Positions 20,464 through 29,986 of a stretch of 64,000 nt of DNA are shown here, piece after piece. A program made the position numbers and the translations under genes. Position 1 is the stretch's first letter, and each line of letters begins with the position of its first letter. This DNA is from Chloroflexi bacterium 44-23 (GTDB taxonomy: Bacteria; Chloroflexota; Anaerolineae; Anaerolineales; Anaerolineaceae). Location: positions 62,001 through 126,000 of the forward strand of contig MKUW01000028.1 in the NCBI GenBank assembly GCA_001899005.1. The letters run 5' to 3'. A model generated the notes under the pieces. The model was given only the letters and a program-made list of their open reading frames with translations. It ran no database searches and had not been told where the DNA came from.

Positions 20464-21390
20464 ATGTCAATTCCAAGAGAAGTGCTTGACTGGTTGCTGC
20501 AAAGCTCCATCCCATCTATTCGTTACTTAACCCTGACAGAGCTGATTGACATCTCACCGGAAGATGAAGGTGTTAAAAATGAATACAAAGCAATTCAAAA
20601 CAGTCATCCAGCATCATCGATCCTGGAAAAACAAGTCGCATCTGGTCGCTGGCAGTTACCCGAGCACTATTACAGCCCTAAATATCGCAGCACGCACTGG
20701 ACACTGATGCTTTTGGAAGAGTTACGCGCTGATCCAAACTCTACTGCCTTTCAGGATGGTGTTGAATTCATGCTCTCTCAATCACGCTCTCGGGTGGAAC
20801 ATTATTCAAAATCAGCGGACCCCGGCTTTACCTGTCTATTTGGAAATATTTTGCGTTATGCGGTCTATGCAGGATTTCTTCCTGATAGCCGTACCCAAAC
20901 ATTGATTGATGTAGTCACATACAGCCTGACGAATGCGGATTGCAGCTGCAAGTACAATACGGATCTACCCTGCAGCTGGGGAGCCGCACGCTCACTCTGG
21001 GGTCTGGCTGCAATTCCAGGAAATATGCATACCGCTTCCATGCGCAAATCCATCCAGGCCGGGACAAATTTCTTGCTTGCAAAATATAACTTGGTCGAGG
21101 CAAACTACCCTTTCCCTGAAGGGGGCAGAATCCATCAAATCTGGAACAAATTAAATTTTCCTCTGTTTTATCAGGCTGATATCCTTTTCGTTTTACGGGT
21201 AATGAAGCAACTCGGTTATGCGCAGCAGGCTCAAATACAACCAGCGCTGACCTGGCTGCAATCCCGACAGAATCAAGCTGGTCGCTGGTCTGGCAGCAGC
21301 CCATTTCAAAACCGAACCTGGTCGCTCAGTCGTGATAAAGAGGATACTTCACGATGGGTTACCTTGCAGTCACTATCCGTTTTGAAATAA
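20464..21390 (+). CDS. Squalene cyclase/prenyltransferase-like alpha-alpha barrel protein, function unknown
   Basis: Helical toroid-like repeats (LTWLQSRQNQAGRWSGSSPFQNRTWS); internal ATG 20464 used. Confidence 0.5.
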   Translation: MSIPREVLDWLLQSSIPSIRYLTLTELIDISPEDEGVKNEYKAIQNSHPASSILEKQVASGRWQLPEHYYSPKYRSTHWTLMLLEELRADPNSTAFQDGVEFMLSQSRSRVEHYSKSADPGFTCLFGNILRYAVYAGFLPDSRTQTLIDVVTYSLTNADCSCKYNTDLPCSWGAARSLWGLAAIPGNMHTASMRKSIQAGTNFLLAKYNLVEANYPFPEGGRIHQIWNKLNFPLFYQADILFVLRVMKQLGYAQQAQIQPALTWLQSRQNQAGRWSGSSPFQNRTWSLSRDKEDTSRWVTLQSLSVLK

Positions 21391-21422
21391 AAATCAAATT
21401 GTAGTACGCTGTTGAGGCGGTC

Positions 21423-23129
21423 CTATATATCTAATGGGTAATATCTGCCAGGCATTCTTGGTGAAAAGGCCCGTTCGGCATTGAATGCAACTCTCAAGAG
21501 CAAATTTTCCTGCCAGTGACGCCCCATTGCCTGCATACCAATTGGAAGGCCGGCTGTATCATAACCGATCGGAAAAGTAATTGCCGGCATTCCAACCAGA
21601 TTTCCCGGAAAAACAAAACGCATCATCTCAGTATCAACGGAAAGATCTGTCCAACCAGTTTCGTTGCCATGTACCGGAATTGGTTGACATGTTTTAGCGG
21701 TGGCCGGAGTCAGAATGACATCTACGTTCTTAAAAATATCCTCAAATATCTTCATTGCCCGTGCTCGCATTCGTTGTGCTTGAATGTAGTCACTGGCAGT
21801 CAGTTCTTCACCCAGTACCAGGCTCAAACGTACAGCCCCGCCCTGTAATTTACGTTGATCGCGATACGGGCGCATACAGAGCGCCATCTCTGCCAGAATA
21901 GTCATAGCATGGGCAATCCGCATTTCATCCAATTGGGGTATCTCGATCTCGTGAACACGGGCACCCATATGCTGCAATTGATCCAGCATTATCAGATTTT
22001 TATCCACAATTTCAGAGTTGGCATGTTCAAACCACCTGCGATAGATGCCAAATTTGATCCCATGCAAATCTTCTTTGTTCCAATCTTTCAATGTGAGCGG
22101 CGGTTGCAGAAGAGTATTCGGGTCATGTTCATCTGCACCGGCAATGATGGAATATGTTAACGCAGCATCTTCTACAGTTGCAGCCAACGGTCCCAAGTGA
22201 GCCACACTCCAGCAAAGTGGTGCTGCTCCATATTCACTGATACGACCATAGGTCGCTTTTAACCCCACGATCCCGCAGAGCGCCGCTGGAATACGAATGG
22301 AACCGCCGCCATCTGCACCAATGGCAATCGGTACCAACCCGGCCGATACAGCCGCTGCCGATCCGCTTGAACTGCCACCCGGATCATTGAGTGACTGGTA
22401 AGGGTTTCGGACAACCCCAAAATTGACATTTGCGCCGTTTGGGTTAATGCCAATCTCATGCATGTTGGTCTTTCCCATCAGCAAAGCTCCCGCGGCCCTC
22501 AAACGGGCGACCACAGTTGAATCTTCAAAGGCAGGCTGCTTCCCTAAGAAAGCTGTCCCGACAGTGGTAGGATACGGCTGCATATCAATCTCATCTTTAA
22601 TTGCAATCGGAACCCCGTCCAACAAACTCAATGGGTTGCCCTGCAGATGCCGTTTTTGGGACTGTTCCGCCTGTTCAAGTACATTATCCGTATTAATAGC
22701 GATGAAAGCTCTCAAAGGCTGTGAACCGGATTCGCTGGTTTTAATATTCGTCAGCGTACTGGTGGCAATACCAGGAACGGTGACATCGCCGCTTTTAATA
22801 GCATTGAAAATTTTTCTGGCTGTTTTACGGTCAGTTTCGGGGAAGTCGTCGGAGGCATGAAACAATCCCTCACCTTCATCGATCGAGGAGGGAGGTGTAA
22901 CCAGCGGCAGGAATTGCGGAGCTTCTTGAATATCAATCTTTCGCAGTTTAGGTATACCACCATTTTCCAGCAGACTGTTTATGGACAGAGCCCTTCCAAT
23001 CGGGTTTTCCACAAATGCAGTGAACAATTTCAACGACAATCCACTCATTTTTGGCAGCTTCAACTCGCTCAGTTCATAAGTATCCATAGCACTTCCCTTT
23101 CTTGCAACGCCGATTGCATTATGTTCCAT
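21423..23129 (-). CDS. Amidase (amidase signature family)
   Basis: GVPIAIKDEIDM, GGSSSGSAAAVSAGLVPIAIGADGGGSIRIPA amidase signature. Confidence 0.95.
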   Translation of the reverse strand: MEHNAIGVARKGSAMDTYELSELKLPKMSGLSLKLFTAFVENPIGRALSINSLLENGGIPKLRKIDIQEAPQFLPLVTPPSSIDEGEGLFHASDDFPETDRKTARKIFNAIKSGDVTVPGIATSTLTNIKTSESGSQPLRAFIAINTDNVLEQAEQSQKRHLQGNPLSLLDGVPIAIKDEIDMQPYPTTVGTAFLGKQPAFEDSTVVARLRAAGALLMGKTNMHEIGINPNGANVNFGVVRNPYQSLNDPGGSSSGSAAAVSAGLVPIAIGADGGGSIRIPAALCGIVGLKATYGRISEYGAAPLCWSVAHLGPLAATVEDAALTYSIIAGADEHDPNTLLQPPLTLKDWNKEDLHGIKFGIYRRWFEHANSEIVDKNLIMLDQLQHMGARVHEIEIPQLDEMRIAHAMTILAEMALCMRPYRDQRKLQGGAVRLSLVLGEELTASDYIQAQRMRARAMKIFEDIFKNVDVILTPATAKTCQPIPVHGNETGWTDLSVDTEMMRFVFPGNLVGMPAITFPIGYDTAGLPIGMQAMGRHWQENLLLRVAFNAERAFSPRMPGRYYPLDI

Positions 23130-23420
23130 AAATCATTTTACAGGTGAACTTCATTCTCTGCACAGTTTTTCACTTTCCAACCTCAAGCTGAACCTGCTAT
23201 CCCCCTTAGATTTTTTTACAAACCTGGTCTTTTTATGAAATTATTGATTACAAAGAATCAGACCGGGGCGAAGGAATTAATCGGATAAATTTGATCTATT
23301 TTTCTGTGGTATACTAGATCAGTACTTTTGTAGTTGGGGTAATGAAAAATGAGCCAGATACATCGGTAGCCGAGCCAAGGTCTTTTCCCTGGCTCAATCT
23401 CAGGCCAACAAGGACCTTTC

Positions 23421-24659
23421 GTGAGTTTTAACAAATTTTCTTTTAATCCGCAAATTAATGCGGGAATTCAAGCCGCGGGTTATCAAAACCCGACCGCTAT
23501 CCAACAACAATCCATTCCAGCCATTCTGGAAGGAAAAGACTTATTGGGCCTAGCCCAGACCGGAACCGGCAAGACTGCTGCTTTCGTTTTACCCATGTTA
23601 CAGCGCCTTATGCAAGGCAAACGTGGAAGACTGCGTGCTTTAATCATCTCGCCGACGCGTGAGCTGGCAGAACAAACCAATACTGCCATACGCGAACTTG
23701 CCCGTAAGACTGGTGTTCGTAGTATTTCCATTTACGGTGGGGTCAGTTCGTTGGGCCAAATCCGCGGTATTCGCGGTGGTGCCGAAATTGCAGTGGCTTG
23801 CCCCGGTCGTTTATTGGATCTAATGGATCAAAAAATTATCAACCTGGCAGCCATTGAAATGCTGGTACTGGATGAAGCCGATCAGATGTTTGATATGGGT
23901 TTTCTGCCCACGATCAAACGCATCATCAAGCAAACGCCTGCAACACGCCAGACTTTGCTCTTCTCCGCTACCATGCCGGCTGAAATCCGCCAGTTGGCAC
24001 AAGAATTCTTACATGACCCGGTCAGTGTTGAAATTGGCATGTCCAAGCCGGTTGAAACCGTCAGCCATTTTATTTACCCGAGTGAACAAACTCAGAAAAC
24101 GAAAATGCTGCTGTCAATTTTGGATCAAGCCGGGTTCACTCAGGTCTTAATTTTTACCCGAACAAAACATCGCGCCAAAAAACTGGCCGATCAATTGGGC
24201 AAAGCCGGGATCTCAGCCACTTCCTTGCAAGGAAACCTTTCTCAGGGCCAACGTGATCGTGCGATGGAGAATTTTCGCAGCGGCAGAGCCCAGATCATGG
24301 TCGCAACTGATATTGCCGCACGCGGAATTGATATTTCAAAGATTTCGCATGTCATTAATTATGATATGCCGGATACGGTCGATGCATACACCCACCGCAT
24401 TGGTAGAACCGGTCGAATGGAACACAGCGGCGTCGCTTTTTCCCTGGCGACTGCTGCCGATGTACCCCTCATCCGTACCATTGAACGGGTTCTTGGGCAC
24501 CCGATTGAGCAGCGGGAATTAGCAGGCTTTGAAGGGCTTACTGATTCGCTCGCCGTCGCTATCCCAGTCCAGAAGAAAAAGAATCAATCCAGCAACAACC
24601 AGCGCAGATACCCGCGCACGGAAAATAAATCATATAAGAGCTATCGCTACAATAACTGA
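23421..24659 (+). CDS. rhlE: DEAD-box RNA helicase (RhlE-like)
   Basis: AQTGTGKTAA, DEAD, SATMP, HRIGRTGR motifs; GTG start with AAGGA upstream. Confidence 0.94.
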   Translation: MSFNKFSFNPQINAGIQAAGYQNPTAIQQQSIPAILEGKDLLGLAQTGTGKTAAFVLPMLQRLMQGKRGRLRALIISPTRELAEQTNTAIRELARKTGVRSISIYGGVSSLGQIRGIRGGAEIAVACPGRLLDLMDQKIINLAAIEMLVLDEADQMFDMGFLPTIKRIIKQTPATRQTLLFSATMPAEIRQLAQEFLHDPVSVEIGMSKPVETVSHFIYPSEQTQKTKMLLSILDQAGFTQVLIFTRTKHRAKKLADQLGKAGISATSLQGNLSQGQRDRAMENFRSGRAQIMVATDIAARGIDISKISHVINYDMPDTVDAYTHRIGRTGRMEHSGVAFSLATAADVPLIRTIERVLGHPIEQRELAGFEGLTDSLAVAIPVQKKKNQSSNNQRRYPRTENKSYKSYRYNN

Positions 24660-24822
24660 TAGAATTTCTAACTCAATTTAAAAGCAAAGTATCTTTTCAA
24701 AATCTAAAAGGGAGGGGTGATGATCCGGCTGATTGGTCCTTTTTTTGATCAGATACTTATCTGGTAATGGATTTTTCGGAATCTACCACGTTTCGATAAG
24801 TTGGGTTTCTTTTCCAGGCTTG

Positions 24823-26397
24823 TTAGTATTTGTGCGTAATAGTGGCTGTATCGCTATCAATTGCAATGACACCGTCAATATTCAACCAGACTGTTTTCTC
24901 TTGCCAGTCAATCAAACTTAAAGAAAAAATGGATTGTTCCGGAAGGATCAACTCTCTGTCTTGGGAAATGACGCCAGTTTGCAAATCGACTTGCTGAAAT
25001 GAAATTCTAGCCGGGTCATCAAACGCTTGCACCAGGATAAAGTTGTTCTCGAGAGCATGAACCAGATAAATACCTTCCGCACTCACGCTAGAGGAAAAGT
25101 TATTTGTTATGGGTGTTTTCGCTTTGGGAATCACTTGCCAGATCTGTTTACCCGTTGGTAAAACAATTGCCCAAAGTTCATATCGGGCTGTACCTTTTTT
25201 CCGCATTGCTTCCACCAATAGTGTTTCGTTCTGGAGAATAAGGGGTCGCAAATTGTAATTTTCAGACTGCAATAAGAGTTGCGCTTCTCCATCTCCTTCA
25301 GAAACTTGCCAAATTTGATCACCGGCCCCATTCGAGAAAAAAAGTTGTGCTCCTGCTTGTAAAATATCAGGTTCATGACGAACAAGATCTTCCGGTAACA
25401 AGGTCTGCCATTGTTGTTTCATGTCGAATCCATGCCATTTTTCCAGACAACCTGGTTTCCAAAAACCGTACAGGATGAAGAAATTCTTCATCTCCAAGTC
25501 AGTTAACATTGTGTCATGCAGATTAAATCCTTGAACATCATCAGGAAATACCTGATTGGGGCAAGTTGGCGAGGCTTCTAAAAGGACATCACCGGTTTGA
25601 GCGTCGAATTGAGTCAAAGCTACCACCCCATTTTTGCTATAAACAATGAGTGGGTTACCATTCAACAGATAAATGGCGTCATCAATCTCATCAAAGTTGG
25701 TAGTCCAAATTTGTTTTCCACTGGTCGCATCAAACACATGCAGACTGCCCAGCTGTGTCAAGACGAAGACTTTATCATCAGAAAGAATAAGACAGAGCGG
25801 GCAGTTTCCTGGCAACTGATCACTAATGGATGTCTGCCATATCTTCTGGCCATCGGATAGCCGATATGCTGAAAGGCTTGTATCGGCTACCACAAAGATA
25901 TTATCTTTAAGTACTTTGAACTGGACTTGGTACCCCGGAGCATCCAGTTTGTCGCTTTGCCAACTCAGTGGTAGATTCTGCGAAAAATCCAACAACGATA
26001 AACGATAGCTTTCATCCGAGTTGTACGAAACTCCCACGATTTTATTTGAAGCAGCCGCTGATTCCGAGGGTAACAACTGTGCATCAATAATGCTGTAAAT
26101 CTTCGGACCCTTAGCAGCCTTTATTTGGCCGGGTGGAGCCAACACAAATAATAAGACTCCTACGGAGGCCACAGACAAGATCATAAAGACAACAATAATG
26201 CGAGCCAGCAATTTGTTGGCTGGAGGCCTGGGAGCGTTAAACGTACCGCGATCAATGACGACAGCTATTTGTGTATCATCCTGAGGTAGTTCAAGGACCG
26301 TATTGCAATATTGACATACTACCTGTGTTCCATTCGAGTATGCCGGTAAAGGTGCCCCACAGGAAGGGCAAACCATTGATGTTGGTTGATTGACCAC
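24823..26397 (-). CDS. Zinc ribbon + TM + PQQ-like beta-propeller protein
   Basis: N-terminal CPSCGAPLPAYSNGTQVVCQYC, TM segment at ~aa 65-88, then WQ-rich PQQ-like repeats (GQKIWQTSIS, GKQIWTTNFD). Confidence 0.8.
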   Translation of the reverse strand: MVNQPTSMVCPSCGAPLPAYSNGTQVVCQYCNTVLELPQDDTQIAVVIDRGTFNAPRPPANKLLARIIVVFMILSVASVGVLLFVLAPPGQIKAAKGPKIYSIIDAQLLPSESAAASNKIVGVSYNSDESYRLSLLDFSQNLPLSWQSDKLDAPGYQVQFKVLKDNIFVVADTSLSAYRLSDGQKIWQTSISDQLPGNCPLCLILSDDKVFVLTQLGSLHVFDATSGKQIWTTNFDEIDDAIYLLNGNPLIVYSKNGVVALTQFDAQTGDVLLEASPTCPNQVFPDDVQGFNLHDTMLTDLEMKNFFILYGFWKPGCLEKWHGFDMKQQWQTLLPEDLVRHEPDILQAGAQLFFSNGAGDQIWQVSEGDGEAQLLLQSENYNLRPLILQNETLLVEAMRKKGTARYELWAIVLPTGKQIWQVIPKAKTPITNNFSSSVSAEGIYLVHALENNFILVQAFDDPARISFQQVDLQTGVISQDRELILPEQSIFSLSLIDWQEKTVWLNIDGVIAIDSDTATITHKY

Positions 26398-26642
26398 TTA
26401 AAACCTCCTCACCTGAATAGAGAAATAATAACAAGATAAATAAGGGAATAATAGTCTGTAAGCATGAAATTGTAGCATCTTTTTTGTGCCAGGTCATATC
26501 CATTTTTAGCACTTTTTTGGGACTCCCATTTGAAAAGCAGCAGTGATAAAGTTATTTTATGCATTCCAAAACCACCTGAAAGGGATAAAACACCATCGCA
26601 CTTCGAGAACCGTTCAATGCAATATCTCATTTCATTGCCGCA

Positions 26643-27227
26643 GTGGCCGCCTTGGCAGGCACAATTTGGCTGCTATCCCGCCAAATAGCGACCATGCGCC
26701 TAACATTGGCAATTCTTATTTATGGCATCAGCCTGGTTTCCTTGTTTTTAGCCAGTGCCATTTACCATGGTGTTAATGGCAATCTCAGGCAGTTGGTTAT
26801 ATTAAGAAAATTGGATCATTCCGTCATCTATTTGCTGATTGCCGGAAGCTATACCCCAATCTGTATTTATTTTTTTAACGGTTTTTGGCAATGGGGTTTA
26901 CTTGCAATCGTGTGGACGATGGCACTTACCGGCATCATTGTAAAAATGTTCGTCATGAACGCACCACGTTGGATAACAGCTGGTGCTTATTTGGTCATGG
27001 GTTGGATTTCAATTCTTGCAATTGCAGAGATCAAACGCAGTATGCCCCCGGAAGCTATTCGCTGGTTGATTGCAGGTGGGTTATTCTACACAATTGGTGC
27101 AATTGTTTACATTTCTAAAAAATTAGATTTTTTCCCAGGAAAATTCGGTTTTCACGAAATATGGCATCTTTTTGTCATTATGGGAGCACTGAGTCATTAC
27201 ATATTAATTGCGGCTTATATCGTATAA
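26643..27227 (+). CDS. Hemolysin III/PAQR family membrane protein (N-terminus uncertain)
   Basis: ASAIYHGV, KLDHSVIYLLIAGSYTPI, LFVIMGALSHY motifs; in-frame homology-like LREPFNAISHFIAA lies upstream of the GTG. Confidence 0.88.
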   Translation: MAALAGTIWLLSRQIATMRLTLAILIYGISLVSLFLASAIYHGVNGNLRQLVILRKLDHSVIYLLIAGSYTPICIYFFNGFWQWGLLAIVWTMALTGIIVKMFVMNAPRWITAGAYLVMGWISILAIAEIKRSMPPEAIRWLIAGGLFYTIGAIVYISKKLDFFPGKFGFHEIWHLFVIMGALSHYILIAAYIV

Positions 27228-27246
27228 GCCATCTAAAAACACCTTT

Positions 27247-28029
27247 TTATTCGCTCTGCCAACTTTTTATCATCTCGCCCACAGAACGACTCATTTCAAA
27301 AGAAAATTCAGCAATAAATTTTCGCAAATAGTTATGTTGGCCAAAATTTAGTGCTCCATTTGCCGGTAGAGCCTTGCGTTTCATCTTTTCTTCAAACGGT
27401 GCAAACATGCTATTTAATTCATTTTCATCTAAGCGGTGATAGCGATTTTTACTGGCAATGTATTCCGGCTCAAAGCGCGACACACGAGGGTAACTGTCAC
27501 TGCTCCTTTTTGGGTAGCCAAAACAAAGCATGGTAATCGGAACGGCGTACTTGGGCAAGTCAAAAATTTGGCGATGTATTTCATAATTCTCTAAAATATC
27601 ACCAATATAACAAGATTGCACGCCTAATGACTCTGCTGCAATAACAGCATTTTGAGCAGAAACCAATGCATCACAACAAGCTAACATAAAATCTCCGACC
27701 TGCGGCTGGCGCTGAAGACGGTTTAACTCAGCAGCTCTTCCCGGAGCACCACAGAGATGATAATAATCCCACCAACGCTGATAATCAGCCAGAAAAACCA
27801 GTACAAATGGGGCCTTGGCAATAAATGGCTGGTCATCACAGGTTTCCGCCAACCGTTGCTTAATTTGCTGGTCCTCTGCTTCAATAATGGAATAAAGCAT
27901 CATATTACCTGCTGTGGGTGCCCGAAAGGCTGCATGAAATATTTGATCTTTCACGTTCTGATCAACAGGTTGGTCTGAAAAGATACGGTTCGAACGGCGT
28001 TGATCAATCACTTTTAAAGTCTCATTCAT
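27247..28029 (-). CDS. Nitroreductase family protein (NfsA/FRP-like)
   Basis: DQRRSNRIFSDQPV and AAESLGVQSCYIGDILEN motifs. Confidence 0.92.
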   Translation of the reverse strand: MNETLKVIDQRRSNRIFSDQPVDQNVKDQIFHAAFRAPTAGNMMLYSIIEAEDQQIKQRLAETCDDQPFIAKAPFVLVFLADYQRWWDYYHLCGAPGRAAELNRLQRQPQVGDFMLACCDALVSAQNAVIAAESLGVQSCYIGDILENYEIHRQIFDLPKYAVPITMLCFGYPKRSSDSYPRVSRFEPEYIASKNRYHRLDENELNSMFAPFEEKMKRKALPANGALNFGQHNYLRKFIAEFSFEMSRSVGEMIKSWQSE

Positions 28030-28320
28030 TTTTTTCAGTCTCCAGTCAAAGAAGATAAAAACAATTACATCAATTTCTTGTCAGGAAGTGATAAACAAAG
28101 GGAAAACAGTCATTCCCTAATTAACCAATTTGGTTAGTTTTCGCAATTTCTCTACGCGAAATCCAGCAGGTTATGAAAATGTCAAAAAGAATATCCCAGG
28201 ATAGCAATGTGTAGAGAATTATAATACGTGAACATTGTTGAAGTCCTCTTGCGGAAATTCTAATAAAAATTTTTATTGCAAAAAGCAAATTACAAGCCTA
28301 ATTTAATAAAACAATTAATC

Positions 28321-28410
28321 GTATCATTTTAAAAATAGGCGATGGAGTGTTTTTAGATGGGCGATTGCCGATCTAAAAACACTCTGCAACTCCGTTTTAT
28401 TAATAAGAAA
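28321..28410. repeat. Dispersed inverted repeat family, long form (copy B)
   Basis: GTATCATTTTAAAAATAGGCGATGGAGTGTTTTTAGATGGGCGATTGCCGATCTAAAAACACTCTGCAACTCCGTTTTATTAATAAG. Confidence 0.75.
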
Positions 28411-28438
28411 CAAATAATCTATCAAATTGGGGATCCAC

Positions 28439-29842
28439 TTATTTTTTTACGAGTGGTAAATATAAATAATAAAAAGTTCGCCGGACATTCAGTGTAACCG
28501 TAACGCTTTCAGCGAGTATAGATCCATCACTTGCCTGATAACTAAATTGATCGACCCCATAAAAACCAGTAGTGGGAATATAAGTAAATGAACCATCATT
28601 ATGCACTGTTAAATCACCACCACCTAAATATTCATATGAACCAACCTCAAGCTGATCACTATCTATGTCACTATCATTTTCCAGAATTCCAGGTGCATCG
28701 ACTACCAGGGTTTTGTTCATGTCAAGCCAATAGGTATCAGGGGCAGCAATTGGTGCATCATTCACAGGAGTAATTTCAATTGTGATCGTGGCCAGGCTGC
28801 TTTGTAACGATCCTTCAGTGACATAAAAGGTGAGACTATCCGGGCCATTGTAATCAGGTTGGGGTGTATAGATATAATCAGGTATTGTCCCTGTCAAGGC
28901 CCCATGGGTTGGCCCATCCTGCAGATGATAGATCAGGCTTCCTCCTTGCGCCGGTGAGCCGCTCAAAGTAATGTTGAGCGGGGTATCTTCCGGTGTGCTG
29001 ATAAGCTGATCATCTGCGACTGGATAATCCCAGGCATTTGAGTTAACCCATGTTGGACCATTCCCAATGGTTTCAAAGCCATTCATTAAAGTGCCATTGA
29101 AACTGTTGATGCTATCATCTGTTAATGTTGTTCCAGAACCGTCTGACATCTGATAATACGCGCGCAAACCAGTCTCATCGCCATTTAAGGGCGATTTCAA
29201 AGTTGCACTGATATCGGCTGGAAGTAATTCTTTCGAATAGATCCGGACCTCATCAATCAAGCCTTCAAAAGCAGCCGTTCTATCAGCCCGTACAAACGCT
29301 CCCAGCAATAAATTGGTTGTTGTTACATTTTCACTATAGAAAGTATCTCCGCTGGCAACCTGCCCAACCAGATTTCCATTCCGATAGGCTCTTAAAAAAC
29401 CGCCGGCATGCACAAAGGTAACATTGACCCACTCATCAACCTGATAGGAAATTGGTATCTTGCGATAAGTACCGTCATAATTCCACACCCAAAGGCGATC
29501 CTGACCGCCAATCACACCCCTGGAGATACCAAAAAAGTGGGGTTGGTTTGAAAATATCTGCTCGCAATCAGCAACATCATCAATCATGCAGATACTGGCT
29601 GAACCTTGCGGCTTTATCCACATACTGAACGATTTAGTTGATCTCCAATTAGAACCTAGGATGTCTTCACTGACCCCAAGTTTCACATAATCATTTTCAC
29701 CATCAAATGATAAAGCCAAGCCAGCTTCCCCAGCCGCAGATACCTTCCCGGGAATTATCAAAGCCAGCAAAAGCAACAAAACCATTCCCAAGTTAAATAA
29801 ACTCCGACTGGAATTAAATATTATTTTAATTTTCTCTTTCAT
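28439..29842 (-). CDS. Secreted LamG + tandem-95 repeat protein, C-terminal YLPLVKK
   Basis: Signal peptide, LamG-like domain, two tandem-95 domains (VNDAPIAAPDTYWL...), terminal LYLPLVKK. Confidence 0.88.
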   Translation of the reverse strand: MKEKIKIIFNSSRSLFNLGMVLLLLLALIIPGKVSAAGEAGLALSFDGENDYVKLGVSEDILGSNWRSTKSFSMWIKPQGSASICMIDDVADCEQIFSNQPHFFGISRGVIGGQDRLWVWNYDGTYRKIPISYQVDEWVNVTFVHAGGFLRAYRNGNLVGQVASGDTFYSENVTTTNLLLGAFVRADRTAAFEGLIDEVRIYSKELLPADISATLKSPLNGDETGLRAYYQMSDGSGTTLTDDSINSFNGTLMNGFETIGNGPTWVNSNAWDYPVADDQLISTPEDTPLNITLSGSPAQGGSLIYHLQDGPTHGALTGTIPDYIYTPQPDYNGPDSLTFYVTEGSLQSSLATITIEITPVNDAPIAAPDTYWLDMNKTLVVDAPGILENDSDIDSDQLEVGSYEYLGGGDLTVHNDGSFTYIPTTGFYGVDQFSYQASDGSILAESVTVTLNVRRTFYYLYLPLVKK

Positions 29843-29986
29843 TTTTCCACCCCATAATCAGAAAAAACAAATAGGAAAAAAAGAAATTATAAAATATATG
29901 GTCTTACCATAAAAACAATTTTGTTAATAATAACAAAATTAAGTTCAGATAGAAACATTTTGTAAGGCTTCTGAACTCTAAATACA

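Noticed and set aside
24685-24720. GTATCTTTTCAAAATCTAAAAGGGAGGGG, possible further copy of the dispersed repeat
   Set aside because: Only the first ~14 nt resemble the family end; no matching second half found
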